Part shown: positions 29,301 through 44,887 of the stretch, piece after piece
How the letters are laid out: each line of letters starts with the position of its first letter
How positions within the stretch are numbered: position 1 is the first letter of the stretch
Assembly: GCA_023678885.1 (NCBI GenBank)
Contig: CM042972.1
Location: 13,908,501 to 13,972,500 of the forward strand
Direction of reading: 5' to 3'
DNA from: Pogostemon cablin
Taxonomy: Eukaryota > Streptophyta > Magnoliopsida > Lamiales > Lamiaceae
Length of the DNA: 64,000 bases
Program-made: the position numbers and the translations under genes
The notes under the pieces: generated by a model
Seen by the model: the letters and a program-made list of their open reading frames with translations, nothing else
Database searches by the model: none
Told to the model about the DNA's origin: nothing

Positions 29301-32300
29301 CATCATGATGCTTATTTCCTACACTATGATGCTTATTTCCTTCATCATGATGCATGCTTCTTTCATTATAATGCATATTTCCTTCATCATGATGCCCAAT
29401 TCCTACATCATTATACTCATTTCCTTCATCATGATTCATATTTCCTTTATCATGATGCTCATTTCCATCATCATGATGCACATTTCCTTCATCAAGATGA
29501 TCATTTCCTACGTCATTATGGTCATTTCTTATTCATGATGCTAATTTCATTCATCTTAATGCATATTTCCGTCACCTTGATGCTCATTTTCTGCAAAATT
29601 ATACATATTTCCTTAATTATGATGATCATTTCCTTCATCGTGAAGCTCATTTCCTATGTCATTATGATCATTTTCTTCATCATGATGCATGTCTTCTTCA
29701 TCAAGATGCTAATATACTTCATCATGATGCGTATTTCCTTAATCATGATATTTATTTTCTACATCACGATGCTCATTTTCTTCATCATGATTCATATTTC
29801 CTTCATCAATATGCCCATTTCCTTCATAATGATGCTCATTTCCTTCATCATGATACATATTTCCTTCATCTAGATAATCATTTCCTATGTCATTAAGGTC
29901 ATTTCTTCATCAAGATGCTCATTAAGGTCATTCATCTTGATGAATATTTCCATCATCACGATGCTCATTTCCGAAATCATTATATATATTTCCTTCATCA
30001 TGATGTTCATTTCCATCATCATGATGATCATTTCCTTCATCGTAATGCTCAATTCCTGCATCATTATGGTCATTTCCTTCATGTCTTCTTCATCATGATG
30101 ATAATTTCTATCGTCATGATGCTAATATACGTCATCATGATGCGTACTTCCTTCATCATTATGCTCAATTCCTAAATCATGATGCTCATTTCATTCATAA
30201 TGTTGGATATTTCCTTCATCATGATGCTAATTTCTGTTTTCATGATGTGTACTTCCTTCATCATGATGCTCATTTCAAATATCATGATGATCATTTCCTT
30301 CATAATGATTCATATTTTCATCATAATGATCCTCATTTCAATCATTATGATGCATAAATCCATTATAACAATACTCATTTCGTTCATCAATATGTGCATT
30401 TCCTTTATCATGATACTCATTACCAACATCAAGATGCTCATTTTCTTCATCATGATTATTAATTCCGATGTCATTATGGTCATTTTCTTCATCATGATGC
30501 TCATTTCATTCATCATGGTGCGTATGTCCTTCATCATGATGCTCATTTCCTACATGATCATGATGATTTCCTTCACCATGATGCGTTTTTCCTTCATAAT
30601 GATGCTCATTTCCTTCATCATGATGTATATTTCCTTCATCATGATGATCATTTCCTATGTCATTATGGTCATCTCTTTTATCATGATGCTCATTTCATTC
30701 ATCACAATGCTAATTTCCATCATCATGATGATATTTCCTTCATCGTGATGCTCATTTCCTACATCAATATGCTCATTTCTTTCATTATGATGCTCATTTT
30801 CTACATCATGATGTTCATTTCCTTCATTGTGATGCATATTTTCCTTCATCATGATTCACATTTCCTACGTCATGATGAATATTTCCATCATAATGATGCT
30901 CATTTCCTACATCACGATTCCTATTTCCATCTTCATGTTGCTCATTTTCTTCATCGTGATGCTCATTTCCTTCATCTTGATGATCATTTCCTTCATCATT
31001 ATGGTCATTTCCTTTACTATGATGCTAATTTCCTTCATCATTATCTGTATTTCCTTCATCATGATGCATATTTCCTACACTATGACGAACATTTCCTTCA
31101 TCATGATGCATGTCTCTTTCATCCCAATGCTTATTTCCTTCAGCATGATGCCCAATTCCTACATCATTATACTCATTTCCTTCATCATGATTCATATTTC
31201 CTTTATCATGATGCTCATTTCCTTCAACATGATGCTCATTTCCTTCATCAAGTTGATCTTTTCCTACGTCATTATGGTCATTTCTTAATGCATATTTCTG
31301 TCACCTTGATTCTCGTTTTCCACAAAATTATACATATTTCCTTCATCGTGATGCTCATTTCCTACGTAATTATGATCATTTCCTTTATCATGATGCATGT
31401 CTTCTCCATCATCATGCTAATATACCTCATCATGATGCGTATTTCCTTCTTCATGATACTCATTTTTTACATCACGATGCTCATTTTCTTCATCATGATT
31501 CAAATTTCCTTCATCATTATGCACATTTCCTTCATCATGATGCTTATTTCCTTCAACATGATGCTCATTACCTACATCATGATGCTCATTTCTTTTATCG
31601 TGATGCATATTTTCCTTCATCATGATGCACATTTCCTACGTCATGATGAATATTTCCATCATAATGATGCTCATTTCTTACATCACGATTCCTATTTCCT
31701 TCATCATGATGCTCATTTCCTTCATCTCGATGATAATTTCCTTCATCATTATGGTAATTTTCTTCACTATGATGCTAATTTCCTTCATCATTATCCGTAT
31801 TTCCTTCATCATGATGCTTATTTCCTACACTATGATGCTTATTTCCTTCATCATGATGCATGCTTCTTTCATTATAATGCATATTTCCTTCATCATGATG
31901 CCCAATTCCTACATCATTATACTCATTTCCTTCATCATGATTCATATTTCCTTTATCATGATGCTCATTTCCATCATCATGATGCACATTTCTTTCATCA
32001 AGATGATCATTTCCTACGTCATTATGGTCATTTCTTATTCATGATGCTAATTTCATTCATCTTAATGCATATTTCCGTCACCTTGATGCTCATTTTCTGC
32101 AAAATTATACATATTTCCTTAATTATGATGATCATTTCCTTCATCGTGAAGCTCATTTCCTATGTCATTATGATCATTTTCTTCATCATGATGCATGTCT
32201 TCTTCATCAAGATGCTAATATACTTCATCATGATGCGTATTTCCTTAATCATGATATTTATTTTCTACATCACGATGCTCATTTTCTTCATCATGATTCA

Positions 32301-35300
32301 TATTTCCTTCATCAATATGCCCATTTCCTTCATAATGATGTTCATTTCCTTCATCATGATACATATTTCCTTCATCTAGATAATCATTTCCTATGTCATT
32401 AAGGTCATTTCTTCATCAAGATGCACATTTCATTCATCTTGATGAATATTTCCATCATCACGATGCTCATTTCCGAAATCATTATATATATTTCCTTCAT
32501 CATGATGCTCATTTCCATCATCATGATGATCATTTCCTTCATTGTAATGCTCAATTCCTGCATCATTATGGTCATTTCCTTCATGTCTTCTTCGTCATGA
32601 TGATAATTTCTATCGTCATGATGCTAATATACGTCATCATGATGCGTACTTCCTTCATCATTATGCTCAATTCCTAAATCATGATGCTCATTTCATTCAT
32701 AATGATGGATATTTCCTTCATCATGATGCTAATTTCTGTTTTCATGATGTGTACTTCCTTCATCATGATGCTCATTTCAAATATCACGATGATCATTTCC
32801 TTCATAATGATTCATATTTTCATCATAATGATCCTCATTTCAATCATTATGATGCATAAATCCATTATAACAATATTCATTTCGTTCATCAATATGTGCA
32901 TTTCCTTTATCATGATACTCATTACCAACATCAAGATGCTCATTTTCTTCATCATGATTATTAATTCCGATGTCATTATGGTCATTTTCTTCATCATGAT
33001 GCTCATTTCATTCATCATGGTGCGTATGTCCTTCATCATGATGCTCATTTCCTACATGATAATGATGATTTCCTTCACCATGATGCGTTTTTCCTTCATA
33101 ATGATGCTCATTTCCTTCATCATGATGTATATTTCCTTCATCATGATGATCATTTCCTATGTCATTATGGTCATCTCTTTTATCATGATGCTCATTTCAT
33201 TCATCACAATGCTAATTTCCATCATCATGATGATATTTCCTTCATCGTGATGCTCATTTCCTACATCAATATGCTCATTTCTTTCATCATGATGCTCATT
33301 TTCTACATCATGCTCATTTCCTTCATTGTGATGCATATTTTCCTTCATCATGATTCACATTTCCCACGTCATGATGAATATTTCCATCATAATGATGCTC
33401 ATTTCCTACATCACGATTCCTATTTCCATCTTCATGATGCTCATTTTCTTCATCGTGATGCTCATTTCCTTCATCTCGATGATCATTTCATTCATCATTA
33501 TGGTCATTTCCTTTACTATGATGCTAATTTCCTTCATCATTATCTGAATTTCCTTCACCATGATGCTTATTTCCTACACTATGATGAACATTTCTTTCAT
33601 CATGATGCATGTTTCTTTCATCACAATGCTTATTTCCTTCATCATGATGCCCAAGTCCTACGTCATTATACTCATTTCCTTCATCATTATTCATATTTCC
33701 TTTATCATGATGCTCATTTCCTTCAACATGATGCTCATTTCCTTCATCAAGTTGATCTTTTCCTACGTCATTATGGTCATTTCTTAATGCATATTTCTGT
33801 CACCTTGATGCTCGTTTTCGACAAAATTATACAGATTTCCTTCATCGTGATGCTCATTTCCTACGTAATTATGATCATTTCCTTCATCATGATGCATGTC
33901 TTCTCCATCGTCATGCTAATATACCTCATCATGATGCGTATTTCCTTCATCATGATACTCATTTTTTACATCACGATGATCATTTTCTTCATCATGATTC
34001 ATATTTCCTTCATCATTATGCCCATTTCCTTCATCATGATGCTCATTTCCTTCAACATGATGCTCATTACCAACATCATGATGCTCATTTCTTTTATCGT
34101 GATGCATATTTTCCTTCATCATGATGCACATTTCCTACGTCATGATGAATATTTCCATCATAATGATGCTCATTTCATACATCACGATTCCTATTTCCTT
34201 CATCATGATGCTCATTTCCTTCATCTCGATGATCATTTCCTTCATCATTATGGTAATTTCCTTCACTATGATGCTAATTTCCTTCATCATTATCCGTATT
34301 TCCTTCATCATGATGCTTATTTCCTACACTATGATGCTCATTTCCTTCATCATGATGCATGCTTCTTTCATTATAATGCGTATTTCCTTCATCATGATGC
34401 TTAATTCCTACATCATTATACTCATTTCCTTCATCATGATTCAAATTTCCTTTATCTTGATGCTCATTTCCATCATCATGATGCTCATTTCCTTCATCAA
34501 GATGATCATTTCCTACGTCATTATGGTCATTTCTTAATCATGATGCTCATTTCATTCATCTTAATGCATATTTCCGTCACCTTGATGCTCATTTTCAGCA
34601 AAATTATACATATTTCCTTCATTATGATGATCATTTCCTTCATCGTGAAGCTCATTTCCTACGTCATTATGATCATTTTTTTCATCATGATGCATGTCTT
34701 CTTCATCAAGATGCTAATATACATCATCATGATGCGTATTTCCTTAATCATGATATTTATTTTCTATATCACGATGCTCATTTTCTTCATCACGATTCAT
34801 ATTTCCTTCATCAATATGCCCATTTCCTTCATAATGATGCTCATTTCCTTCATCATGATACATATTTCCTTCATCTAGATAATCATTTCCTATGTCATTA
34901 AGGTCATTTCTTCATCATGATTCTCATTTCATTCATCTTGATGAATATTTCTTTCATCACGATGCTCATTTCCGAAATCATTATATATATTTCCATCATC
35001 TTGATGCTCATTTCCATCATCATGATGATCATTTCCTTCATCGTAATGCTCTATTCCTGCATCATTATGCTCATTTCCTTCATGTCTTCTTCGTCATGAT
35101 GATAATTTCTATCGTCATGATGCTAATATACGTCATCATGATGCGTACTTCATTCATCATTATGCTCAATTCCTAAATCATGATGCTCATTTCATTCATA
35201 ATGATGGATATTTCCTTCATCATGATGCTAATTTCTGTTTTCATGATGTGTACTTCCTTCATCATGATGCTCATTTCAAACATCATGATGATCATTTCCT

Positions 35301-37060
35301 TCATCCTGATTCATATTTTCATCATAATGATCCTCATTTCAATCATTATGATGCATAAATCCATTATAACAATACTCATTTCGTTCATCAATATGTGCAT
35401 GTCCTTTATCATCATACTCATTACCAACATCAAGATGCTCATTTTCTTCATCATGATTATTAATTCCGATGTCATTATGGTCATTTTCTTCATCATGATG
35501 CTCATTTCATTCATCATGGTGCGTATGTCCTTCATCATGATGCTCATTTCCTACATGATCATGATGATTTCCTTCACCATGATGCGTTTTTCCTTCATAA
35601 TGATGCTCATTTCCTATATCATGATGCTCATTTCCTTCATCATGATGTATATTTCCTTCATCATGATGATCATTTCCTATGTCATTTTGGTCATCTCTTT
35701 TATCATGATGCTCGTTTCATTCATCACGATGCTAATTTCCATCATCATGATGATATTTCCTTCATCGTGATGCTCATTTCCTACATCAATGTGCTCATTT
35801 CTTTCATCATGATGATCATTTTCTACACCATGATGCTCATTTCCTTCATTGTGATGCATATTTTCCTTCATCATGATTCACATTTCCTACGTCATGATGA
35901 ATATTTCCATCATAATGATGCTCATTTCCTACATCACGATTCCTATTTCCATCTTCATGATGCTCCTTTTCTTCATCGTGATGCTCATTTCCTTCGTCTC
36001 AATGATCATTTCCTTCATCATTATGGTCATTTCCTTTACTATGATGCTAATTTCCTTCATCATTATGTGTATTTCCTTCATCATGATGCTTATTTCCTAC
36101 ACTATGATGAACATTTCCTTCATCATGATGCATGTCTCTTTCATCACAATGCTTATTTCCTTCATCATGATGCCCAATTCCTACATTATTATACTCATTT
36201 CCTTCATCATGATCTCATTTCCTTCAACATGATGCTCATTTCCTTCATCAAGTTGATCTTTTCCTACGTCATTATGGTCATTTCTTAATGCATATTTCTG
36301 TCACCATGATGCTTGTTTCCCACAAAATTATACATATTTCCTTCATCGTGATGCTCATTTCCCACGTAATTATGATCATTTCCTTCATCATGATGCATGT
36401 CTTCTCCATCATCATGCAAATATACCTCATCATGATGCGTATTTCCTTCATCATGATACTCATTTTTTACATCACGATGCTCATTTTCTTCATCATGATT
36501 CATATTTCCTTCATCATTATGCCCATTTCCGTCATCATGATGCTCATTTCCTTCAACATGATGCTAATTACCTACATCATGATGCTCATTTCTTTTATCG
36601 TGATGCATATTTTCCTTCATCATGATGCACATTTCCTACGTTATGATGAATGTTTCCATCATAATGATGCTCATTTCCTACATCACGATTCCTATTTCCT
36701 TCATCATGATGCTCATTTCCTTCATCTCGATGATCATTTCCTTTATCATTATGGTAATTTCCTTCACTATGATGCTAATTACCTTCATCATTATCCGTAT
36801 TTCCTTCATCATGATGCTTATTTCCTACACTATGATGCTTATTTCCTTCATCATGATGCGTGCTTCTTTCATTATAATGCGTATTTCCTTCATCATGATG
36901 CTTAATTCCTACATCATTATACTCATTTCCTTCATCATGATTCATATTTCCTTTATCATGATGCTCATTTTCATCATCATGATGCTCATTTCCTTCATCA
37001 AGATGATCATTTCCTACGTCATCATGATGCGTACTTCCTTCATCATTATGCTCAATTCCT
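23400..37060 (+). repeat. Higher-order repeat B, about 2.5-kb unit, five to six copies
   Basis: Anchor variants recur every 2,498 to 2,527 bp. The TCTAGATAA monomer lies near 24,848, 27,367, 29,870, 32,375 and 34,874. The segment at 25,154 recurs at 27,652, 30,179, 32,681 and 35,180, and the segment at 24,099 recurs at 26,618, 29,116, 31,622, 34,121 and 36,622. The unit is about 119-120 monomers. Spacing changes mostly by near-multiples of 21 bp, as expected from gain or loss of whole monomers. The last unit is shortened: 35,311 matches 37,196, only 1,885 bp away, so roughly 600 bp was lost. Confidence 0.9.
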
Positions 37061-40000
37061 AAATCATGATGCTCATTTCATTCATAATGATGGATATTTC
37101 CTTCATCATGATGCTAATTTTTGTTTTCATGATGTGTACTTCCTTCATCATGACGCTCATTAAAACATCATGATGATCATTTCCTTCATCATGATTCATA
37201 TTTTCATCATAATGATCCTCATTTCAATCATTATGATGCATAAATCCATTATAACAATACTCATTTCGTTCATCAATATGTGCATTTCCTTTATCATGAT
37301 ACTCATTACCAACATCAAGATGCTCATTTTCTTCATCATGATTATTAATTCCGATGTCATTATGGTCATTTTCTTCATCATGATTCTCATTTCATTCATC
37401 ATGGTGCATATGTCCTTCAACATGACGCTCATTTCCTACATGATCATGATGATTTCCTTCACCATGATGCTTTTTTCCTTCATAATGATGCTCATTTCCT
37501 ATATCATGATGCTCATTTCCTTCATCATGATGTATATTTCCTTCATCATGATGATCATTTCCTATGTCATTATGGTCATCTCTTTTATCATGATGCTCAT
37601 TTCATTCATCACGATGCTAATTTCCATCATCATGATGATATTTCCTTCATCGTGATGCTCATTTCCTACATCAATATGCTCATTTCTTTCATCATGATGT
37701 ATATTTCCATCATCATGATGCTTATTTCCTTCATCATGATACAGAAATCCTTCATCTTGATGCGTCTTTCCGTCATCTTGATGCATGTTTCATTCAACAT
37801 GTTGCTCATTTCCTACATTATGATTCTCATTTCCTTTATCGTGATGCATATTTTCCTTCATCATGATGCACTTTTGCTACGTCACGATGAATATTTCCAT
37901 CATATTGATGCTCATTTCCATCAACATGATGCTCATTTCCTACATCACGTTCCTCTTTCCATCTTCTTGATGCTCATTTCCATCAACATGATGATCATTT
38001 CCTTCATCTTGATAATCATTTCCTTCATCATTATGGTCATTTCCTTCACTATGATGCTAATTTCCTTCATCATTATCTGTATTTCCTTCATCATGATGCT
38101 TATTTCCTATACTATGATGCTCATTTCCTTCATCATGATGCATGTTTCTTTCATCACAATGCATATTTCCTTCATCATGATGCCCAGTTCTTACATCATT
38201 ATACTCATTTCCTTCATCATGATTCATATTTCCTTTATCATGATGCTCATTTCCTTCATCATGATACTCATTTACTTCATCAAGATGATCATTTCCTACG
38301 TCATTATGGTCATTTCTTAATCATGATGCTCATTTCATTCATCTTAATGCTTATTTCCATCACCTTGATGCTCGTTTCCTACAAAATTATACATATTTCT
38401 TTCATCGTGATGCTCATTTCCTTCATCGTGATGCTCGTTTCCCACCTTGATACTCATTTTTTACATCACGATGCTCATTTTCTTCATCATGATTCATATT
38501 TCCTTCATCATTATGCACAATCCTTCATCATGATGCTCATTTCCTTCATGATGATGCTCATTACCTACATCATGATGCTCATTTCTTTTATCGTGATGCA
38601 TATTTTCCTTCATTATGATACACATTTCCTACGTCATGATGAATATTTCCATCATAATGATGCTCATTTCCTACATCACGATTCCTATTTCCTTCATCAT
38701 GATGCTCATTTCCTTCATCTCGATGATCATTTCCTTCATCATTATGGTAATTTCCTTCACTATGATGCTAATTTCCTTCATCATTATCCGTATTTTCTAC
38801 ATCATGATGCTTATTTCCTACACTATGATGCTCATTTCCTTCATCATGATGCATGTTTCACTCATCACAATGCATATTTCCTTCATCATGATACCCAATT
38901 CCAACATCATTATACTCATTTCCTTCATTATGATTCATAATTCCTTTTTCATAATGCTCATTTCCTTCATCAAGTTGATCTTTTTCTACGTCATTATGGT
39001 CATTTCTTAATGCATATTTCTGTCACCTTGATGCTCGTCTCCCACAAAATTATACATATTTCCTTCATCGTGATGCTCATTTCCTACGTAATTATGATCA
39101 TTTCCTTCATCATGATGCATGTCTTCTCCATCATCATGCTAATATACCTCATCATGATGCGTATTTCCTTCATCATGATGCTCATTTCCTTTAACATGAT
39201 GCTCATTTCCTTCATCAAGTTGATCATTTCCTACGTCATTATGGTTATTTCTTAATCATGATGCTCATTTCCTTCATCTTAATGCATATTTCCGCCACCT
39301 TAATACTCGTTTCCTACAAAATTATACATATTTTCTTAATCGTGATGCTCGTTTCCTACGTCATTATGATCATTTCCTTCATCATGATGCATGTCTTCTT
39401 CATCATGATGTTAATATACTTAATCATGATGCATATTTCCTTCATAATGATACTCATTTTTTACATCACGATACTCATTTTGTTTATCATGATTCATATT
39501 TCCTTCATCATTATGCCCATTTCCTTTATCATGAAGCACATTTCCTTCAACATGATGCATATTTCCTTCATCTAGATAATCATTTCCTACGTCATTACGG
39601 TCATTTCTTCATCATGATGCTCATTTCCGAATTCATTATATATATTCCCTTCATCATGATGCTCATTTCTATCATCATGATGATCATTTCCTTCATGTCT
39701 TCTTCGTCATGATGCTAATTTCTATCGTCATGATGCTAACATACGTCATCATGATGCGTACTTCCTTCATCATGATAATCAATTCTTAAATCATGATGCT
39801 TATTTCATTCATAATGATGCATATTTCCTTCATCATGATGCTAACTTCTATCATCATGATCCGTACTTCCTTCATCATGATGCTCATTTCAAACATCATG
39901 ATTATCATTTCCTTCATCATGATGCAAATTTTCATCACAATGATCCTCATTTCAATCATCATGATGCATAAATCCATCATAATGATGCACATTTCGTTCA

Positions 40001-40079
40001 TCAGTATGTGCATTTCCTTTATCATGATACTCATTTCCAGCATCATGATGCTCATTTCCTTCATCATGATTATTAATTC

Positions 40080-43000
40080 CAAAGTCATTATAGTCATTTT
40101 CTTCATCATGATGCTCATTTCATTCATCATGATGCGTATTTCCTTCATCATGATGCTCATTTCCTACATGATGATGCTGATTTCCTTCACCATGATTCGT
40201 ATTTCCTTCATAATGATGCTCATTTCCTATATCATGATGCTCATTTCCTTCATCATGCTGTATATTTCCTTCATCATGATGATCATTTCCTATGTCATTA
40301 TGGTCATCTCTTTTATCATGATGCTTATTTCATTCATCACGATGCTAATTCCATCATCATCATGATATTTCCTTCATCATGAGGCTTATTTCCTACATCA
40401 ATATGCTCATTTCTTTCATCATGATGTATATTTCCATCATCATGATACTTATTTCCTACATCATGATACAGAAATCCTTCATCTTGATGCGTCTTTCCGT
40501 CATCTTGATGCATGTTTCATTCAACATGATGCTCATTTCCTACATTATGATGCTCATTTCCTTTATCGTGATGCATATTTTCCTTCATCATGATGCACTT
40601 TTGCTACGTCACGATGAATATTTCCATCATAATGATGCTCAATTCCATCAACATGATGCTCATTTCCTACATCACGATTCCTCTTTCCATCTTCTTGATG
40701 CTCATTTCCATCAACATGATGATCATTTCCGTCATCTTGATAATCATTTCCTTCATTATTATGGTCATTTCCTTCACTATGATGCTAATTTCCTTCATCA
40801 TTATCTGTATTTCCTTCATCATGATGCTTATTTCCTATACTATGATGCTCATTTCCTTCATCATGATGCATGTTTCTTTCATCACAATGCATATTTCCTT
40901 CATCATGATGCCCACTTCCTACATCATTATACTCATTTCCTTTATCATGATTCATATTTCCTTTATCATGATGCTCATTTCCTTCATCATGATGCTCATT
41001 TACTTCATCAAGATGATTATTTCCTACGTCATTATGGTCATTTCTTAATCATGATGCTCATTTCATTCATCTTAATGTATATTTCCATCACCTTGATGCT
41101 CGTTTCCTACAAAATTATACATATTTCTTTCATCGTGATGCTCATTTTCTACGTCATTAAGATCATTTACTTCATCATGATGCGTGTCTTCTTCATCATG
41201 AAACTCATTTTTTACATCACGATGCTCATTTTCTTCATCATGATTTATATTTCCTTCATCATTATGCCCATTTCCTTCATCATGATGCTCATTTCCTTAA
41301 ACATGATGCATATTCTCTTCATATAGATAATCATTTCCTACATCATTATGGTCATTTCTTATCATGATGCTCATTTCATTCATCTTAATGAATATTTCCT
41401 TCATCATGATGCTCATTTCCAAATTCATTATATATTTCTTTCATCATGATGCTCATTTCAATCATCATGATGATCATTTCCTTCATGTCTTCTTCGTCAT
41501 AATGCTAATATACGTCATCATGATGCGTACTTCCTTCATCATGATGCTCAATACCTAAATCATGATGCTCATTTCAATCATAATGATGCATATTTTCTTC
41601 ATCATGATGATAATTTCTATCTTCATGATGCGTACTTCCTTCATCATGATGCTCATTTCGAACATCATGATGATCATTTCCTTCATCATGATGCAAATAT
41701 TCATCACAATGATCCTCATTTCAATCATCATGATGCATAAATCCCTCATAATGATGTTCATTTTGTTCATCAATATGTGCATTTCCTTTATCATGATACT
41801 CATTTCCAACATCATGATGCTCATTTCCTTCATCATGATTATTAATTCCAAAGTCATTATAGTCATTTTCTTCATCATGATGCTCATTTCATTCATCATG
41901 ATGCGTATTTCCTTCATCATGATGCTCATTTCCTACATGATGATGCTGATTTCCTTCACCATGATTCGTATTTCCTTTATAATGATGCTCATTTCCTATA
42001 TCATGATGCTCATTTCCTTCATCATGCTGTATATTTCCTTCATCATGATGATCATTTCCTATGTCATTATGGTCATCTCTTTTATCATGATGCTTATTTC
42101 ATTCATCACGATGCTAATTCCATCATCATCATGATATTTCCTTCATCATGAGGCTTATTTCCTACATCAATATGCTCATTTCTTTCATCATGATGTATAT
42201 TTCCATCATCATGATACTTATTTCCTACATCATGATACAGAAATCCTTCATCTTGATGCGTCTTTCCGTCATCTTGATGCATGTTTCATTCAACATGATG
42301 CTCATTTCCTACATTATGATGCTCATTTCCTTTATCGTGATGCATATTTTCCTTCATCATGATGCACTTTTGCTACGTCACGATGAATATTTCCATCATA
42401 ATGATGCTCAATTCCATCAACATGATGCTCATTTCCTACATCACGATTCCTCTTTCCATCTTCTTGATGCTCATTTCCATCAACATGATGATCATTTCCG
42501 TCATCTTGATAATCATTTCCTTCATTATTATGGTCATTTCCTTCACTATGATGCTAATTTCCTTCATCATTATCTGTATTTCCTTCATCATGATGCTTAT
42601 TTCCTATACTATGATGCTCATTTCCTTCATCATGATGCATGTTTCTTTCATCACAATGCATATTTCCTTCATCATGATGCCCACTTCCTACATCATTATA
42701 CTCATTTCCTTTATCATGATTCATATTTCCTTTATCATGATGCTCATTTCCTTCATCATGATGCTCATTTACTTCATCAAGATGATTATTTCCTACGTCA
42801 TTATGGTCATTTCTTAATCATGATGCTCATTTCATTCATCTTAATGTATATTTCCATCACCTTGATGCTCGTTTCCTACAAAATTATACATATTTCTTTC
42901 ATCGTGATGCTCATTTTCTACGTCATTAAGATCATTTACTTCATCATGATGCGTGTCTTCTTCATCATGAAACTCATTTTTTACATCACGATGCTCATTT

Positions 43001-43617
43001 TCTTCATCATGATTTATATTTCCTTCATCATTATGCCCATTTCCTTCATCATGATGCTCATTTCCTTAAACATGATGCATATTCTCTTCATATAGATAAT
43101 CATTTCCTTCATCATTATGGTCATTTCTTATCATGATGCTCATTTCATTCATCTTAATGAATATTTCCTTCATCATGATGCTCATTTCCAAATTCATTAT
43201 ATATTTCTTTCATCCTGATGCTCATTTCAATCATCATGATGATCATTTCCTTCATGTCTTCTTCGTCATAATGCTAATATACGTCATCATGATGCGTACT
43301 TCCTTCATCATGATGCTTAATACCTAAATCATGATGCTCATTTCAATCATAATGATGCATATTTTCTTCATCATGATGATAATTTCTATCTTCATGATGC
43401 GTACTTCCTTCATCATGATGCTCATTTCGAACATCATGATGATCATTTCCTTCATCATGATGCAAATATTCATCACAATGATCCTCATTTCAATCATCAT
43501 GATGCATAAATCCCTCATAATGATGTTCATTTTGTTCATCAATATGTGCATTTCCTTTATCATGATACTCATTTCCAACATCATGATGCTCATTTCCTTC
43601 ATCATGATTATTAATTC
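40080..43617 (+). repeat. Higher-order repeat C, 1,769-bp unit, two nearly identical copies
   Basis: Positions 40,080-41,848 are repeated at 41,849-43,617. Over this length I found only about four base differences by eye, such as TTCCTTC against TTCCTAC near 43,107 and 41,338. Repetition with more divergence extends left to about 39,790. The unit is 84 monomers plus 5 bases. This is the least diverged tandem duplication in the window together with repeat A, so it is probably among the youngest. A related, diverged segment lies at about 37,650-38,320. Confidence 0.9.
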
Positions 43618-44887
43618 CGAAGTCATTATGGTCATTTTCTTCATCATGATGCTCATTTCATTCATCAAGATGCATATTTCCTTCATCATGATGCTCATTC
43701 CCTACATGATGATACTGATTTCCTTCACCATGATGCGTATTTCTTTCATAATGATGCTCATTTCCTATATAATGATTCTCATTTTCTTCATCATGATGAT
43801 CATTTCCTATTGTCATTATAGTCATCTTTTTTATTATGATGATCATTTCATTCATCATGATGCTAATTTTCATCATCATGATGATATTTCCTTCATCGTG
43901 ATGCTCATTTCCTGCATCATTATGCTCATTTCCTTCATGTATTATTCGTCATGATGATAATTTCTATCGTCATGATGCTAATATACGTCATCATGATGCG
44001 TACTTCCTTCATCATTATGCTCAATTCCTAAATCATGATGCTCATTTCATTCATAATAATGGATATTTCCTTCATCATGATGCTAATTTCTGTTTTCATG
44101 ATGTGTACTTCCTTCATCATGATGCTCATTTCAAACATCATGATGATCATTTCCTTCATCATGATTCATATTTTCATCATAATGATCCTCATTTCAATCA
44201 TTATGATGCATAAATCCATTATAACAATACTCATTTCCTTCATCAATATGTGCATTTCCTTTATCATGATACTCATTACCAACATCAAGATGCTCATTTT
44301 CTTCATCATGATTATTATTTCCGATGTCATTATGGTCACTTTCTTCATCACGATGCTCATTTCATTCATCATGGTGCGTATGTCCTTCATCATGATGCTC
44401 ATTTCCTACGTGATCATGATGATTTCCTTCACCATGATTCGTATTTCCTTCATAATGATGCTCATTTCCTATATCATGATGCTCATTTCCTTCATCATGC
44501 TGTATATTTCCTTCATCATGATGATCATTTCTTATGTCATTATGGTCATCTCTTTTATCATGATGCTCATTTTATTCATCACGATGCTAATTTCCATCAT
44601 CATGATGATATTTCCTTCATCATGATGCTCATTTCCTACATCAATATGCTCATTTCTTTCATCATGATGTATATTTCCATGATCATGATGCTTATTTCCT
44701 TCATCATGATACAGAAATCCTTCATCCTGATGCGTATTTTTGTCATCTTTATGCATGTTTCATTCAACATGATGCTCATTTCCTACATTATGATACTCAT
44801 TTTCTTTATCGTGATGCAATTTTCCTTCATCATGATGCACATTTCCTACGTCATAATGAATATTTCCATCATAATGATGCTTTATAG

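Larger units (their letters stand above)
1..44881 (+). repeat. 21-bp satellite array, forward orientation
   Basis: The whole stretch is imperfect tandem copies of a 21-bp monomer, ATTTCCTTC followed by ATCATGATGCTC. Variants recur in a fixed order (for example TCTAGATAATC, a TATATATA-containing monomer, and one with CTTCATGTCTTCTTCG), so the array is built of higher-order repeats and not of random monomers. Each consensus monomer holds a perfect 10-bp palindrome, CATCATGATG. No non-satellite sequence was seen in the stretch. The open frames inside are consequences of a period divisible by three. Plant satellites of this kind are usually heterochromatic (pericentromeric, subtelomeric or knob), but which of these applies cannot be told here. 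The left edge of the array is outside the window. Confidence 0.97.

Noticed and set aside
32..44880. Dozens of open reading frames of 60-600 codons on both strands in the forward satellite
   Set aside because: All are translations of the 21-bp repeat in different frames (heptad repeats), often overlapping on both strands, without domain, start context or unrelated flanks.
1..44880. CRISPR-like array of regular short repeats
   Set aside because: There are no unique spacers; each unit is a 21-bp variant of the same monomer, and the neighbouring retrotransposon is of plant type.
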